64,000 bases of DNA from Bin87 sp965203855. Lineage in GTDB: Bacteria; Chloroflexota; Dehalococcoidia; Lucifugimonadales; UBA3495. Under the pieces are notes generated by a model. The model made no database searches and had not been told where the DNA came from. It saw only the letters and a list, made by a program, of their open reading frames with translations. The translations under genes were made by a program, and so were the position numbers. Every line of letters starts with the position of its first letter. Positions within the stretch are counted from its first letter, which is position 1. The stretch spans positions 434,001-498,000 of the forward strand of contig CBDBDN010000005.1 of the NCBI GenBank assembly GCA_965203855.1. Reading direction: 5' to 3'. This document shows positions 1-8,214 of this stretch, in pieces.

Positions 1-716
1 TGGAAATGGCGCGCGCCAACCTGAAATCCGGCGCTGAAATCATCAGCCTGGGCGAACAGACGGTTACGCCGGAGCAGTACCGCTACGACTTTTCGTTCCC
101 GGAGTCGGGCGGAAATCCCAACCCGCACTTGTGGCCCGACCCGATACTGGGGCTGCGCTACGCCGAAATTGTGCGGGATACCTTGTCGGCCCGGGATGCG
201 GCCAACGCCGACTACTATCAGGCTAACTACGCCGCTTTTGCCGCGCGCATCGCCGACCTGGACGCCGCCATCAAGGCCGCAGTGGCTACGGTGCCGCCGG
301 GCAACCGCAAGCTGCTGACTTATCACGACTCGTGGGCTTACTTTGCGGAACGCTACGGAATGACGGTCATCGGCGCCCTCCAGCCCTCCGATTTCTCCGA
401 GCCGTCGGCGCGGGAAGTGGCCGCGCTGATTGCCCAGGTGCGGAGCGAGGGCGTGCCGGCGGTGTTCGGTTCCGCCGTATTCCCCAGCGATGTGATGCAG
501 ACCATCGCCGCTGAAGCCGGCGCATCCTATATTGATGAACTCAGCGACGACGACCTGCCCGGCGGCCCCGGCGCTCCGGATCACAGCTATTTGGGGCTGG
601 TGGTATCCAATATGCGGATTATGCTGCCGGCGCTGGGCGGCGATGCGTCCGCGCTGGACGGGTTTGCGGTCGGGCCGGTGTTCGCCGGGCCGGCAACGGC
701 CATCTATCCGCAATAA
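1..716 (+). CDS. Metal ABC transporter substrate-binding protein (ZnuA/PsaA-like), 5' end outside window
   Basis: Periplasmic or membrane-anchored solute-binding protein that delivers Zn2+ or Mn2+ to the ABC importer encoded just downstream. The reading frame is open to the window edge, so the signal peptide and N-terminal lobe are missing; 236 residues are seen after the first internal Met. Likely metal ligands are visible: His in the NPHLWPDP motif (about residue 41 after that Met), His in TYHDSWAYF (about 107), and acidic residues in the C-terminal YIDELSDDDLPG stretch. This order matches cluster A-I binding proteins. The gene is followed by an ATPase and a permease on the same strand. Zn versus Mn cannot be decided from the sequence. 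Confidence 0.9.
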   Translation, partial: EMARANLKSGAEIISLGEQTVTPEQYRYDFSFPESGGNPNPHLWPDPILGLRYAEIVRDTLSARDAANADYYQANYAAFAARIADLDAAIKAAVATVPPGNRKLLTYHDSWAYFAERYGMTVIGALQPSDFSEPSAREVAALIAQVRSEGVPAVFGSAVFPSDVMQTIAAEAGASYIDELSDDDLPGGPGAPDHSYLGLVVSNMRIMLPALGGDASALDGFAVGPVFAGPATAIYPQ

Positions 717-829
717 CCGCAATAACCGCAGTAGCCGCAATAACCGCAGTAGCCGCTATAACCGCAGTAGCCGCAATAACCGCAGTAGCCGCAATAACCG
801 CAGTAGCCGCAATAACCGCAGTAGCCGCT
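708..829. repeat. 9-bp stop-codon-rich tandem repeat between znuA-like and znuC-like genes
   Basis: About 13 copies of a 9-bp unit alternate between CCGCAATAA and CCGCAGTAG, with one variant CCGCTATAA. The array begins inside the last codons of the binding-protein gene, supplies its TAA stop, and ends at the base before the ATPase ATG. In one frame every unit ends in a stop codon. No ribosome binding site is visible between the array and the ATPase start, so the array fills the whole translation-initiation region. Confidence 0.9.
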
Positions 830-1786
830 ATGCTGCATCCGCCCGAACTTGAGCATCTGCACCGGCCTGACCCGGACGCCCGGCCCATCGTGGAACTGCG
901 GGGCGTAACGGCCGGCTACAACGGGACGCCCGTCCTGAAAGATGTTGACCTGCGGGTGATGCCCGGCGATTTCGTAGGGCTGCTGGGGCCCAGCGGCTCC
1001 GGCAAAACTACGCTACTGCGGACGGTGCTGGGCGCCGCCAATGTGCTGGACGGCCAGGTGCGCGTTTATGGCCGGCCGGGCAGCCGGCGCAATCGGGCCG
1101 GCTATGTTCCGCAACTGGCGGCCATTGACTGGAACTTTCCGGTTACGGTAGAGGAAACCGTGCTGATGGGCCGGACGATGGTCAACGCCTGGTTCCCCTG
1201 GTATCGGCGCAAGGAACGGCAGCTGGCCTACGATATGATGGAACGGCTGGGCATTGCCGACTTGGCGAAACGGCATATCCGGCAGCTTTCCGGCGGGCAG
1301 CAGCAGCGCGTCTTTCTGGCGCGCGCCTTGAGCAGCAGCCCCGAACTGCTGCTGCTGGACGAACCCACTTCCGGCGTGGATGTCAAAACGCGGGACGATG
1401 TGATGCATCTGCTGCATGACCTGAACCACGCCGGCGTTACCATCATCCTGACGACGCATGAAATCAACGCCGTGGCGGTGCATCTGCCGCGCATCGTGTG
1501 CCTGAACGGTTCCATCGTAGCCGACGGGCCGCCGCACCGGGTGATTACGCCGCACATTCTGCAAGAAGTGTACGGAGCGCGGATGCCGGTCATTCAATAT
1601 CATGGGATGACGCTGGTGGCGGAGAGCGCGCATTTCTGGATGGAGCAGAACGGCGGCGAACCGCTGGCCACCGTTGCCGACCACAGCCACGATGACGCTT
1701 TGTCTCACGCCCATCCCTCGCCGGGCAACCTGCCGGCGCACCATCACCACGGCAGCGGCGCTGCCGCCGTCGCTGCGGGCTGCTGA
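830..1786 (+). CDS. Metal ABC transporter ATP-binding protein (ZnuC-like) with His-rich tail
   Basis: Cytoplasmic ATPase of the Zn/Mn importer. Walker A GPSGSGKT lies at residues 53-60, the signature LSGGQQQR near residue 154, Walker B LLLLDEPTSG shortly after it, and the H-loop in TTHEIN. At 318 residues it is longer than a typical ZnuC (about 250). The extra length is a C-terminal extension rich in His (HSHDDALSHAH, HHHH), plausibly a metal-sensing or metal-buffering tail. The ATG directly abuts a tandem repeat and has no obvious Shine-Dalgarno, which leaves the exact start slightly uncertain. Same strand and order as binding protein and permease. Confidence 0.92.
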   Translation: MLHPPELEHLHRPDPDARPIVELRGVTAGYNGTPVLKDVDLRVMPGDFVGLLGPSGSGKTTLLRTVLGAANVLDGQVRVYGRPGSRRNRAGYVPQLAAIDWNFPVTVEETVLMGRTMVNAWFPWYRRKERQLAYDMMERLGIADLAKRHIRQLSGGQQQRVFLARALSSSPELLLLDEPTSGVDVKTRDDVMHLLHDLNHAGVTIILTTHEINAVAVHLPRIVCLNGSIVADGPPHRVITPHILQEVYGARMPVIQYHGMTLVAESAHFWMEQNGGEPLATVADHSHDDALSHAHPSPGNLPAHHHHGSGAAAVAAGC

Positions 1787-1810
1787 ACGGCGCTGCCGTA
1801 TTGCTTGCGG

Positions 1811-2100
1811 CTAGGCTTGATGCGCGGCGTTTTGGATTCCGGCTTGCGCCGGAATGACGGTTGTAAGTTTGGAATGGCGGGTTGTAAGCCAGGAATGGCG
1901 GTTATAAGTTTGGAATGGCGGGTTGTAGGCTAGGAATGACGGGCGTAGGCTAGGAATGACGGGTTGTAGGTCAGGAATGACGGTTATAAGTTTGAAATGG
2001 CGGGTTGTAGGCCAGGAATGACGGGCGCAAGGTTGGAATGACGGATTATAGGTCTGGAATGACGGGCGCAAGCCGGGATATGGCGCGCGGCGTGTGATGC
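1811..2100. repeat. Tandem array of degenerate 19-21 bp units headed by one palindromic repeat
   Basis: A complete palindromic element (core ATTCCGGCTTGCGCCGGAAT, about 1835-1855) is followed by roughly eleven degenerate copies of a unit of the form GGAATGACGGGTTGTAGG up to about 2073. The units look like repeated copies of the 3' tail of the palindromic element. No gene is visible here. The array separates the ATPase and permease genes of one transporter by more than 300 bp. Confidence 0.85.
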
Positions 2101-2111
2101 GGTAAATAGAT

Positions 2112-2993
2112 ATGATGTTGCTGGAACCTTTTGAACTCGGCTTTTTCGTGCGGGCGATTATTGCGGCCAGCCTGGTGGGGGGATTGTGCGGGCTGATGGG
2201 CATTTACATTGTGCTGCGCGGTATGTCCTACATTGGGCATGGCCTGTCGCACGCCATCTTTGGCGGCGCGGTGGTCAGCTGGATTATGTCCATCAACTTT
2301 TTTGTGGGCGCGACGGTTTGGGGGTTTCTGTCGGCGCTGCTGATTGCGTGGACAACGCGCCGCAATCCTATCGGGTCGGACGCCGCCATCGGCATCATCA
2401 CGACGGCCAGCTTTGCCTTGGGCGTGGCTATCATCAGCCGGGGCAGCAGCTTTACCCGCGACTTTGAGGCGTCATTGTGGGGCAGCGTGCTGGGGGTGGA
2501 TCGCACCGAGCTGATTGCCATTGCGGTAGTGGCGGCCATCGTAGCGGCGGTTTTCTTTGTGGCTTACAAGCTGTTTTTGTTCACAACTTTTGACCCGGAT
2601 GTGGCGCAGTTTTACGGCGTGCCTACGGGCTGGATGGACACGCTGTTTTCGCTGCTGCTGGCCGGCACGGTGGTGGTGTCGATGCAGGTGCTGGGCGTAA
2701 CGATGATTGCCGCCGCCGTGGTAATTCCGCCGATTGTAGCGCGGCTGCTGACCAACAGCTTCCGCATAATGGCGCTGACTTCTACGGGGATCGGCGTCGG
2801 CTGCGGCGCGCTGGGCATCTATATCAGCTATTTCGTGGATGTATCGTCGGGGGCCAGCGTAGTGCTGCTGTCGGCGGCGCTGTTCGTATTGACGCTGGCC
2901 GGCGTCAAAATCCGCAGCCGGTTCGTTAGGGCGGCGCCCCGGACAGGCGGCTTGGCGCGCCTGCCCCGGGGCGCGGGCGACGCTCTGGAATGA
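2112..2993 (+). CDS. Metal ABC transporter permease (ZnuB/MntB-like)
   Basis: Integral membrane permease of the same Zn/Mn importer, 293 residues, the usual family length. It shows the typical early region GGLCGLMGIYIVLRGMSYIG followed by SHAIFGG, multiple hydrophobic segments, and the conserved late segment around GVTMIAAAVVIPPIVARLL. It follows the ATPase on the same strand but beyond a repeat array. Transcription must therefore read through about 300 bp of repeats or restart inside them. Family identity is clear; metal specificity is not. Confidence 0.92.
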   Translation: MMLLEPFELGFFVRAIIAASLVGGLCGLMGIYIVLRGMSYIGHGLSHAIFGGAVVSWIMSINFFVGATVWGFLSALLIAWTTRRNPIGSDAAIGIITTASFALGVAIISRGSSFTRDFEASLWGSVLGVDRTELIAIAVVAAIVAAVFFVAYKLFLFTTFDPDVAQFYGVPTGWMDTLFSLLLAGTVVVSMQVLGVTMIAAAVVIPPIVARLLTNSFRIMALTSTGIGVGCGALGIYISYFVDVSSGASVVLLSAALFVLTLAGVKIRSRFVRAAPRTGGLARLPRGAGDALE

Positions 2994-3340
2994 CGGGTTA
3001 GGCAATGGTATGGCTATACAGGATGGACAGGATGGGGATTCCGGCTTTCGCCGGAATGACGGTTGTAAGTTAGGAATGACGGGTTAGGTTTGGAATGATG
3101 GGTTAGGCAATGGTATGGCTATACGGGATGAACGGGACGGGGATTCCGGCTTGCGCCGGAATGACGGTTGTAAGTTTGGAATGACGGATTGGGTTAGGGA
3201 TGATGGGTTAGGTTTGGAATGACGGGTTAGGTAATGGTATGGATATACAGGATGGACGGGATGGGGATTCCGGCTTGCGCCGGAATGACGGTTGCAAGTT
3301 AGGGATGACGGGTTAGGTTAGGAATGGTAGGTTAGGGAAA
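2994..3340. repeat. Three composite repeats of about 105-124 bp
   Basis: Three consecutive copies begin with 'aatggtatggctatac' near 3004, 3109 and 3232. Each contains an AGGATGGACAGGATGGGG-type half element, then the palindromic core ATTCCGGCTTGCGCCGGAAT (or its TTTC variant), then tails of the GGAATGACGGGTTAGG type. The unit combines two repeat families found separately elsewhere in the window. No gene is visible in this gap. Confidence 0.85.
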
Positions 3341-3357
3341 CAACGGAGGAGGACAAT

Positions 3358-4944
3358 ATGGCTCACGCACACCATCACCATGCCGCGCCGCCGGTTACGG
3401 AGGGGCGCACCGGGTTTCGTCGGGGCGCCGCCTTTATCATTGGCGGGCTGACCAGCGGACACGGCGTTTTTCACTGGGTAGCGCAGAGTTTCATCGTAGT
3501 GCTGCCCGAAGTGCGGGATTTGCTGCTGGGCGGCAGCACCGTTGCCGCCACTACTATCCAGAGTACCCGCGAGGTTGCATCGGGCGTGGTATCGCTGCCC
3601 GGCGGCGTGCTTACCGATGCCCTGCGCCGTTATTGGGGCTGGGTAATGGCGTTCTGCATGGCGTTGTTCGGCGTGGGCTGGCTGCTGATGGCGGCGGCGG
3701 GCTGGCAGCTGCCGGGCAGCGCCTGGCTGGTCTCCGCGGACGCCAGCGCGGCCGGCGTCGCCGGCACCGCGTTTAACCCGATGGGGTATGCGCTGCTGCT
3801 TATCGGAATGGCCATCGTCGCCGTGGCCGCATCGGTATGGCATCTGCCGGCGATGGCGGCGTTGTCGTCGCATTTCGCCCACCGCCGCGGGTCGGTGCTG
3901 TCTTTTCACGGCGTGGGCGGCAATGTAGGCGATGTGCTGGGGCCGTTCCTTACCGGCTTTCTGCTGCTGACGCTGACCTGGCAGGCGGTAATCAGCATCT
4001 ATGCGGCAGTGCCGATATTCTTGGCGTTTCTGGTGTTCTGGGCATTCCGCGACATTGGGCAGCGGGCGCAGGCGGCCGCCGATGCGCGCCCCGTCAACAC
4101 GATGCGGATGCAGCTGGACGAGACGAAAATCCTGCTCCGCAACCCGCGTATGTGGGGCATAACGGCAATAGCGGGATTGCGCGGAATGGCCTACATCGGG
4201 TTCATCACGGTGCTGCCTTTGTATATGGCGGATGTGCTGGGGCTGACGCGCGGCGGGGAAGGGGCCGGTTCCGGGCTGGCCGACTTTCTGGGGGCGGACG
4301 CTTTCGGCGGAGTGGCGATACGGGGCGGGCTGATTGCGCTGCTGGTGGCAGTGGGCATAATCGCCAGCCCGATAATGGGCTACCTGTCCGACCGGCTGGG
4401 CCGCAAGATAGTGCTGGTTCCCGGAATGGTTTTCCTGGCCGTCGTAACGCTGCTGATGGCGCCCTTTGGCGACAACCTGGCGATAATGACCGTGCTGCTG
4501 GCGGCGTTGGGCCTGTTCCTGTACAGCGACCAGCCCATCCTGACGGCGGCGGCGATGGACATTGTGAGGGAGGGAACGGCGGCTACTACGCTGGGGTTGC
4601 TGTCCACTTCCCGGTTCGTATTGAGCGCCATATCGCCCATCATCGCCGGCTGGCTGTACGGCATCGACCCGGCCAACCTGTTCTACTACACGGCGGGATT
4701 GTATGTCGTAGCGGCCATTTTGCTGCTGCTGGTGCGCTTGCCGCGCCCGACGCCGGAGATACACGATGACCATGGCCACGGCGGGCATGGCGGCCATCAC
4801 GGCGGCGGGCCGGGTCATCACGGCGACGACCACGGCGGCCACGGCCACGACGACCACCACGGGCAGCGGGATGAACACCGGCACGGCCACGACCATGGCC
4901 ACGGCGGGCATCACGATGGAGGGCATGGCCACCGCAACCACTAG
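3358..4944 (+). CDS. MFS transporter with His-rich N- and C-terminal segments
   Basis: Twelve-helix-type major facilitator of 528 residues with the MFS loop motif GYLSDRLGRKIVL in the second half. The N-terminus carries a short His cluster (HAHHHHAAPP). The last ~60 residues are almost entirely His, Gly and Asp (repeats of HGGH, DDHGGHGHDDHH), typical of metal-binding tails. An AGGAGGA ribosome binding site sits just upstream of the ATG. Its position after a Zn/Mn ABC importer suggests a role in metal or metal-chelate transport or efflux. That role is inferred from context and composition; the substrate is unknown. Confidence 0.85.
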   Translation: MAHAHHHHAAPPVTEGRTGFRRGAAFIIGGLTSGHGVFHWVAQSFIVVLPEVRDLLLGGSTVAATTIQSTREVASGVVSLPGGVLTDALRRYWGWVMAFCMALFGVGWLLMAAAGWQLPGSAWLVSADASAAGVAGTAFNPMGYALLLIGMAIVAVAASVWHLPAMAALSSHFAHRRGSVLSFHGVGGNVGDVLGPFLTGFLLLTLTWQAVISIYAAVPIFLAFLVFWAFRDIGQRAQAAADARPVNTMRMQLDETKILLRNPRMWGITAIAGLRGMAYIGFITVLPLYMADVLGLTRGGEGAGSGLADFLGADAFGGVAIRGGLIALLVAVGIIASPIMGYLSDRLGRKIVLVPGMVFLAVVTLLMAPFGDNLAIMTVLLAALGLFLYSDQPILTAAAMDIVREGTAATTLGLLSTSRFVLSAISPIIAGWLYGIDPANLFYYTAGLYVVAAILLLLVRLPRPTPEIHDDHGHGGHGGHHGGGPGHHGDDHGGHGHDDHHGQRDEHRHGHDHGHGGHHDGGHGHRNH

Positions 4945-5022
4945 GAGGCGGCAACTTCGTCATTCAGGCAAAAGCCGGAATCTAGGGCCTCCGGTTCCGT
5001 TACCGTAATGCCGAATTACGGC

Positions 5023-5100
5023 GTTGGATTCCGGCTTGCGCCGGAATGACGGTTGGGGCGCCGACGTTGGATTCCGGTTTGCGCCGGAATGACGGTTGGG
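5023..5100. repeat. Two tandem copies of a ~42-bp palindromic repeat unit
   Basis: Palindromic cores at about 5029-5048 and 5070-5090 lie in a unit ending in ACGGTTGGGGCGCCGAC that is repeated once in tandem. They lie between the convergent MFS and cupin genes. Confidence 0.8.
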
Positions 5101-5114
5101 GCGCCGACGTTGGC

Positions 5115-5149
5115 AAAAATACGGGGGCAATCCTAACCGGATTGCCCCC
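5115..5149 (-). terminator. Rho-independent terminator for the minus-strand cupin gene
   Basis: An 11-bp perfect stem (GGGGGCAATCC, 5123-5133, paired with 5139-5149) with a 5-nt loop is followed, reading the minus strand, by GTATTTTT. It lies 32 bp beyond the stop codon of the cupin gene at 5181. Confidence 0.85.
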
Positions 5150-5180
5150 CATTGGGTCCGCAGCGCGCGGCAAGCGGGAA

Positions 5181-5540
5181 TCAGGCCTCGTTCTGCGTGG
5201 TCTGGCTGCCTTTGACGGTAATAGTGATGTGGGACATTGCCGTCTCGCGGGAGCCGTGCCAGTGGTCCTCGCCGGCGGGGATGACGGCGACGTCGCCTTC
5301 CGTTACGGTTACTTCCTCGTCGCGGGTGGCGACGATGCCGGTGCCTTCGGTAACGATCAGGATCTGGTCGCCGCTGTGGGTATGGAACTTGTTGCGGACG
5401 CCGGCGCCGAAATGGACGATGCCGAAGTTGAAGTTATTGCTGTCGTCGGGGTCAAGGATGGCCTGGCGGCCTACCGGGCCGGTGAACAGAGGGGCGGCGC
5501 CTTCGGTGCGCGGCACTGCCGACATTTTGACAACTTTCAT
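5181..5540 (-). CDS. Single-domain cupin protein
   Basis: A 119-residue small cupin. The metal-site motif reads KFHTHSGDQILIVTEGTG followed by GDVAVIPAGEDHWHG, giving His residues near 53, 55 and 93 plus a Gln/Glu ligand region. Start chosen at 5540 because AAAGGAGC precedes that ATG; the frame stays open much further upstream but without a better start. A paralogue is at 49468-49842 with the same HSxDQIL and EDHWHG/ENHWHG motifs. Function unknown; the fold suggests a small dioxygenase or a ligand-binding protein. A strong terminator lies just downstream. Confidence 0.85.
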   Translation of the reverse strand: MKVVKMSAVPRTEGAAPLFTGPVGRQAILDPDDSNNFNFGIVHFGAGVRNKFHTHSGDQILIVTEGTGIVATRDEEVTVTEGDVAVIPAGEDHWHGSRETAMSHITITVKGSQTTQNEA

Positions 5541-5904
5541 CGTTTTGCTCCTTTTGGGTCTGGGGGATTTGGGTTCGGGCGGCGCGGCATTGGTTTTTGA
5601 GCGCCGCCCCGGAACGATGCCGTGAATAATACGGCAGCGCCGCCAATTCGTCCATAGGCGGCCCTCTCCCTGGAGGTAATGGCATGGATGAACGGGATGA
5701 ATGGGATTTTGGATTTGGATGGGGGGGATTCCGGCAGGCAGCGGAATGGCAGAGTAGGGGTAGGCATTCTGCGTTGACAGCGCCGACTCACGCCCGTACA
5801 CTGGCAGATCGTTTGCCGGGTTGCTACCAGAGTTACCAGAGCTATGCCGCCATGCTATGCCATCCGCGCTATGCCGCGATGCTATGCCGGCAGGAGGTGC
5901 CGCA
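5541..5904. other. Intergenic stretch with half-hairpin element and GCTATGCCG repeats
   Basis: No supported gene. It contains one arm of the GCATGGATgAACgGGATG hairpin family (about 5683-5711) without its partner arm. It also holds four or five copies of GCTATGCC(G/A) between about 5841 and 5890, immediately upstream of the ribosome binding site of the next gene. Confidence 0.6.
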
Positions 5905-6144
5905 ATGAGTTTTGACCAGTACGAAAAGGGGATGAAAGTGGAAGCGGTGGCCGATTTTGAAGTGCGCGAGGTGATGGCCTCGCCGGTTGGCTCGTCCGTC
6001 CGCAGCATCTCCGCCGGCGATGTGGGCGAAGTGCGGGAAAAGCGCACCGTTGGCCCGGCTACCTGGCTGATCGTCTATTTTGACAGCGTAAAACGCCAGA
6101 TTAATGTCGACCAGACCAACATTGAGAACATCAAGCCGGCCTGA
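5905..6144 (+). CDS. Small conserved-looking protein, SH3-like barrel possible
   Basis: A 79-residue protein starting at MSFDQYEKGMKV. The start at 5905 is supported by CAGGAGGTG eight bases upstream; the frame is open further upstream but through low-complexity repeats. The middle part (VREVMASPVG, then ISAGDVGEVREKR, then TWLIVYFDSVKRQINVDQTNI) alternates beta-type residues and turns, as in small SH3-like barrels. No cysteine cluster, membrane segment or signal peptide. Function not recognised. It is followed after 47 bp by a HAD hydrolase on the same strand. Confidence 0.7.
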   Translation: MSFDQYEKGMKVEAVADFEVREVMASPVGSSVRSISAGDVGEVREKRTVGPATWLIVYFDSVKRQINVDQTNIENIKPA

Positions 6145-6191
6145 GCGGCGGCTTGCCGGCCCCGGCCTCTTGACTTGCGGAGCGCTCAACG

Positions 6192-6914
6192 ATGACTACT
6201 AACGCCGTCGCGTCGGTCAACACGCTGACTTTTGATATTTTCGGCACGGTGCTGGACCTTGGCGGCAGCCTGGCCGAACCGGCCGGGCTGTTTCTGGCGG
6301 AGCAGGGCGCATCGGTCAGCGGCCGGGCTTTCTGGAGCGACTGGCGCGACCGGCAGCGCATTGAGCAGTACCAGGACAACCTGCTGATGCTGGGGCATAG
6401 CGGCTATCGGGAAACCTGCCGCCGCGCCTTGATCTACTGCCTGCGCCGGCACGGCGTACCCGTGGATTATGCCGCCGTGGCGCGTTTTATGGCAGTGTAC
6501 GACGACCTGCGGCCTTATGATGACGCCGTAGCCGGCCTGCAACGCCTGTCCGACAGCGGACGCTACCGGCTGGCGGCGCTCTCCAACGGCGAACAGCCTT
6601 ATCTGGAAAAACTGTGCCGGGAGAATATCGGCATTCCCTTTGACGAGGTCATTTCGGTGGAGAATGCCGGCGCGTTCAAGCCGCATCCCGCGGTGTACCG
6701 CACTGCTGCCCGTATGCTGGGCCGGGAGCCGGCGGAAATAATGATGGTAGCCGCTCATTCGTTTGACATCACGGGCGCGCGGGCTTGTGGCTACCGCGCC
6801 GCATATGTCAACCGCTATGGCCTGCCCAACGAGGAATCCGCCTACGGGCCGGACTTTGAGGTTGCCGACTTTCACCAGCTGGCCGCGCGTCTGCTTGACC
6901 AGCCGCCGGAGTAG
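6192..6914 (+). CDS. HAD-superfamily hydrolase, haloacid dehalogenase type II-like
   Basis: A 240-residue HAD hydrolase. Motif I is FDIFGTVLD near residues 15-23 (nucleophilic Asp), followed by a helical cap, motif II in LAALSNGEQ (Ser/Asn), the motif III lysine in NAGAFKPHPAVY, and the acidic motif IV in AAHSFDITGARACGYRAAYVNR. This pattern fits (S)-2-haloacid dehalogenase-like enzymes, which hydrolyse 2-haloacids or phosphoesters. The substrate cannot be told from sequence. The stop is only 6 bp before the next ATG, so it is probably co-transcribed with the following MFS exporter. Confidence 0.88.
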   Translation: MTTNAVASVNTLTFDIFGTVLDLGGSLAEPAGLFLAEQGASVSGRAFWSDWRDRQRIEQYQDNLLMLGHSGYRETCRRALIYCLRRHGVPVDYAAVARFMAVYDDLRPYDDAVAGLQRLSDSGRYRLAALSNGEQPYLEKLCRENIGIPFDEVISVENAGAFKPHPAVYRTAARMLGREPAEIMMVAAHSFDITGARACGYRAAYVNRYGLPNEESAYGPDFEVADFHQLAARLLDQPPE

Positions 6915-6920
6915 GGCGCG

Positions 6921-8159
6921 ATGGCGACCGCTGCGGGCGGCTCCAGGCGGTTCCGCACTTTCTCCGCCCTGCGCCACCGGGATTTCCGGTGGTTCTTTCT
7001 CAATATCGGCGTCCAGTCCTTTGGGCAGGGCATACAGTTCCTGGGCATCGGCTGGCTGATACTGGATCTTACCGGGCAGAAAACGCAGCTGGGCCTGGCC
7101 GTCAGCATCTTTGGCGTCGCCAACCTGTTCTTTACTTTTGTCGGCGGCGTGCTGGCCGACCGGGTGGAACGCCGGCTGTTCCTAATCGTCTGCGTGTTCG
7201 GCATTGGCGCCGTTACGCTGGGGCTGGGCGTGCTGGCGCTGCTGAACCTGGCGCAAATGTGGCACGTATATGTGGTTACATTCCTGCTGGGCGGGCTCAG
7301 CGCGATGCAGATGCCGGCCCGGTTCGCCCTGGCCGCCGACCTGGTGCCCCGCGAGGATATGATGAACGCGGTGGCGCTGCATACTTCCATTGGGCAGATT
7401 GGCAATATGATTGGCCCGCTGGCGGGCGGCTGGGTGATTCAGGCCGCCGGCGCCGGGTCGGCCATCGTGCTGAACGGCGCCAGTATGCTGCTGGGCATCG
7501 GATTTCTGCTGCTGATGTCCAAGCCGCCGCAGACTATGCGTACCGGCGCATCGCCGCTGGCCGACCTGACGGGCGCATTCGCTCACGCCGTCCGCACTCC
7601 GATGGCCGCCGTGCTGATAATAATGTCGGCGTCATTCGGGTTTTTCGGAATGGCCTATATGCAGGTAGTAACCGGGTTCGCCCAGGAGTTTCTGCGGCTC
7701 AATTCGGTGCAGACCGGCGTGTTGATGATGTGCCGGGGCGGGGGCGCATTTCTCGGCTCAATGGTAGTAGCCAGCTGGGGCAACCGCCAGGGCAAGGGGA
7801 TGCTGATGTATCTGGAAGTATCGCTGTGTTGCGTGGGGCTGATTGCGATGGCGTGGGCGCCCTGGTTCTGGGTATCGTGCGTTCTGATTGCGCTGGTGGG
7901 CTCGACCAGCATCGGGGGGTTCTGGCCGGTATCCAGCTCAATAATGCAGCTGACCACTGCGGCGGAGCTGCGGGGCCGGATGATGGCGATGATGCAGCTG
8001 GCGCCGGTGTTCCATTTTCTGGGCGCCTACCCGCTGACCGGGCTGGCGCAGCTGTACGGCTGGTCGTGGGCCATCAGCAGCGGGGCGGCCGTGCTGCTGG
8101 GCATATCGCTGTCGGGCTGGCTGTACCGGCCGATGGTGCGGCGTATGAATCGGGTATAG
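6921..8159 (+). CDS. MFS transporter (EntS-like/MFS_3 group)
   Basis: A 412-residue integral membrane protein with about twelve hydrophobic segments. It begins SALRHRDFRWFFLNIGVQSFGQGIQFLGIGWLI in outline, the usual N-terminus of the enterobactin-exporter-like MFS_3 group, and carries the loop motif GVLADRVERRLFL. The gene starts 6 bp after the HAD hydrolase stop and probably shares its transcript. Substrate unknown; drug, siderophore or small-acid export are possibilities. Followed by a long repeat array rather than another gene. Confidence 0.88.
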   Translation: MATAAGGSRRFRTFSALRHRDFRWFFLNIGVQSFGQGIQFLGIGWLILDLTGQKTQLGLAVSIFGVANLFFTFVGGVLADRVERRLFLIVCVFGIGAVTLGLGVLALLNLAQMWHVYVVTFLLGGLSAMQMPARFALAADLVPREDMMNAVALHTSIGQIGNMIGPLAGGWVIQAAGAGSAIVLNGASMLLGIGFLLLMSKPPQTMRTGASPLADLTGAFAHAVRTPMAAVLIIMSASFGFFGMAYMQVVTGFAQEFLRLNSVQTGVLMMCRGGGAFLGSMVVASWGNRQGKGMLMYLEVSLCCVGLIAMAWAPWFWVSCVLIALVGSTSIGGFWPVSSSIMQLTTAAELRGRMMAMMQLAPVFHFLGAYPLTGLAQLYGWSWAISSGAAVLLGISLSGWLYRPMVRRMNRV

Positions 8160-8214
8160 GCGCAGCGGGGCATCCGGTCATCACTTTGCCCATAACCCGC
8201 ATCTGTCGTCCGGC

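Noticed and set aside
532..852. Frame giving an Asn-Arg-Ser repeat protein over the 9-bp array
   Set aside because: It overlaps the end of the binding-protein gene, lacks a start signal and merely translates the repeat.
1811..2100. Repeat array considered as a CRISPR array
   Set aside because: Units are contiguous and degenerate with no unique spacers of constant length, and no cas genes are nearby.
3313..4941. Long minus-strand open frame opposite the MFS transporter
   Set aside because: It mirrors a high-GC real gene, is rich in Arg/His/Gln with no domain pattern, and has no ribosome binding site; a shadow frame.
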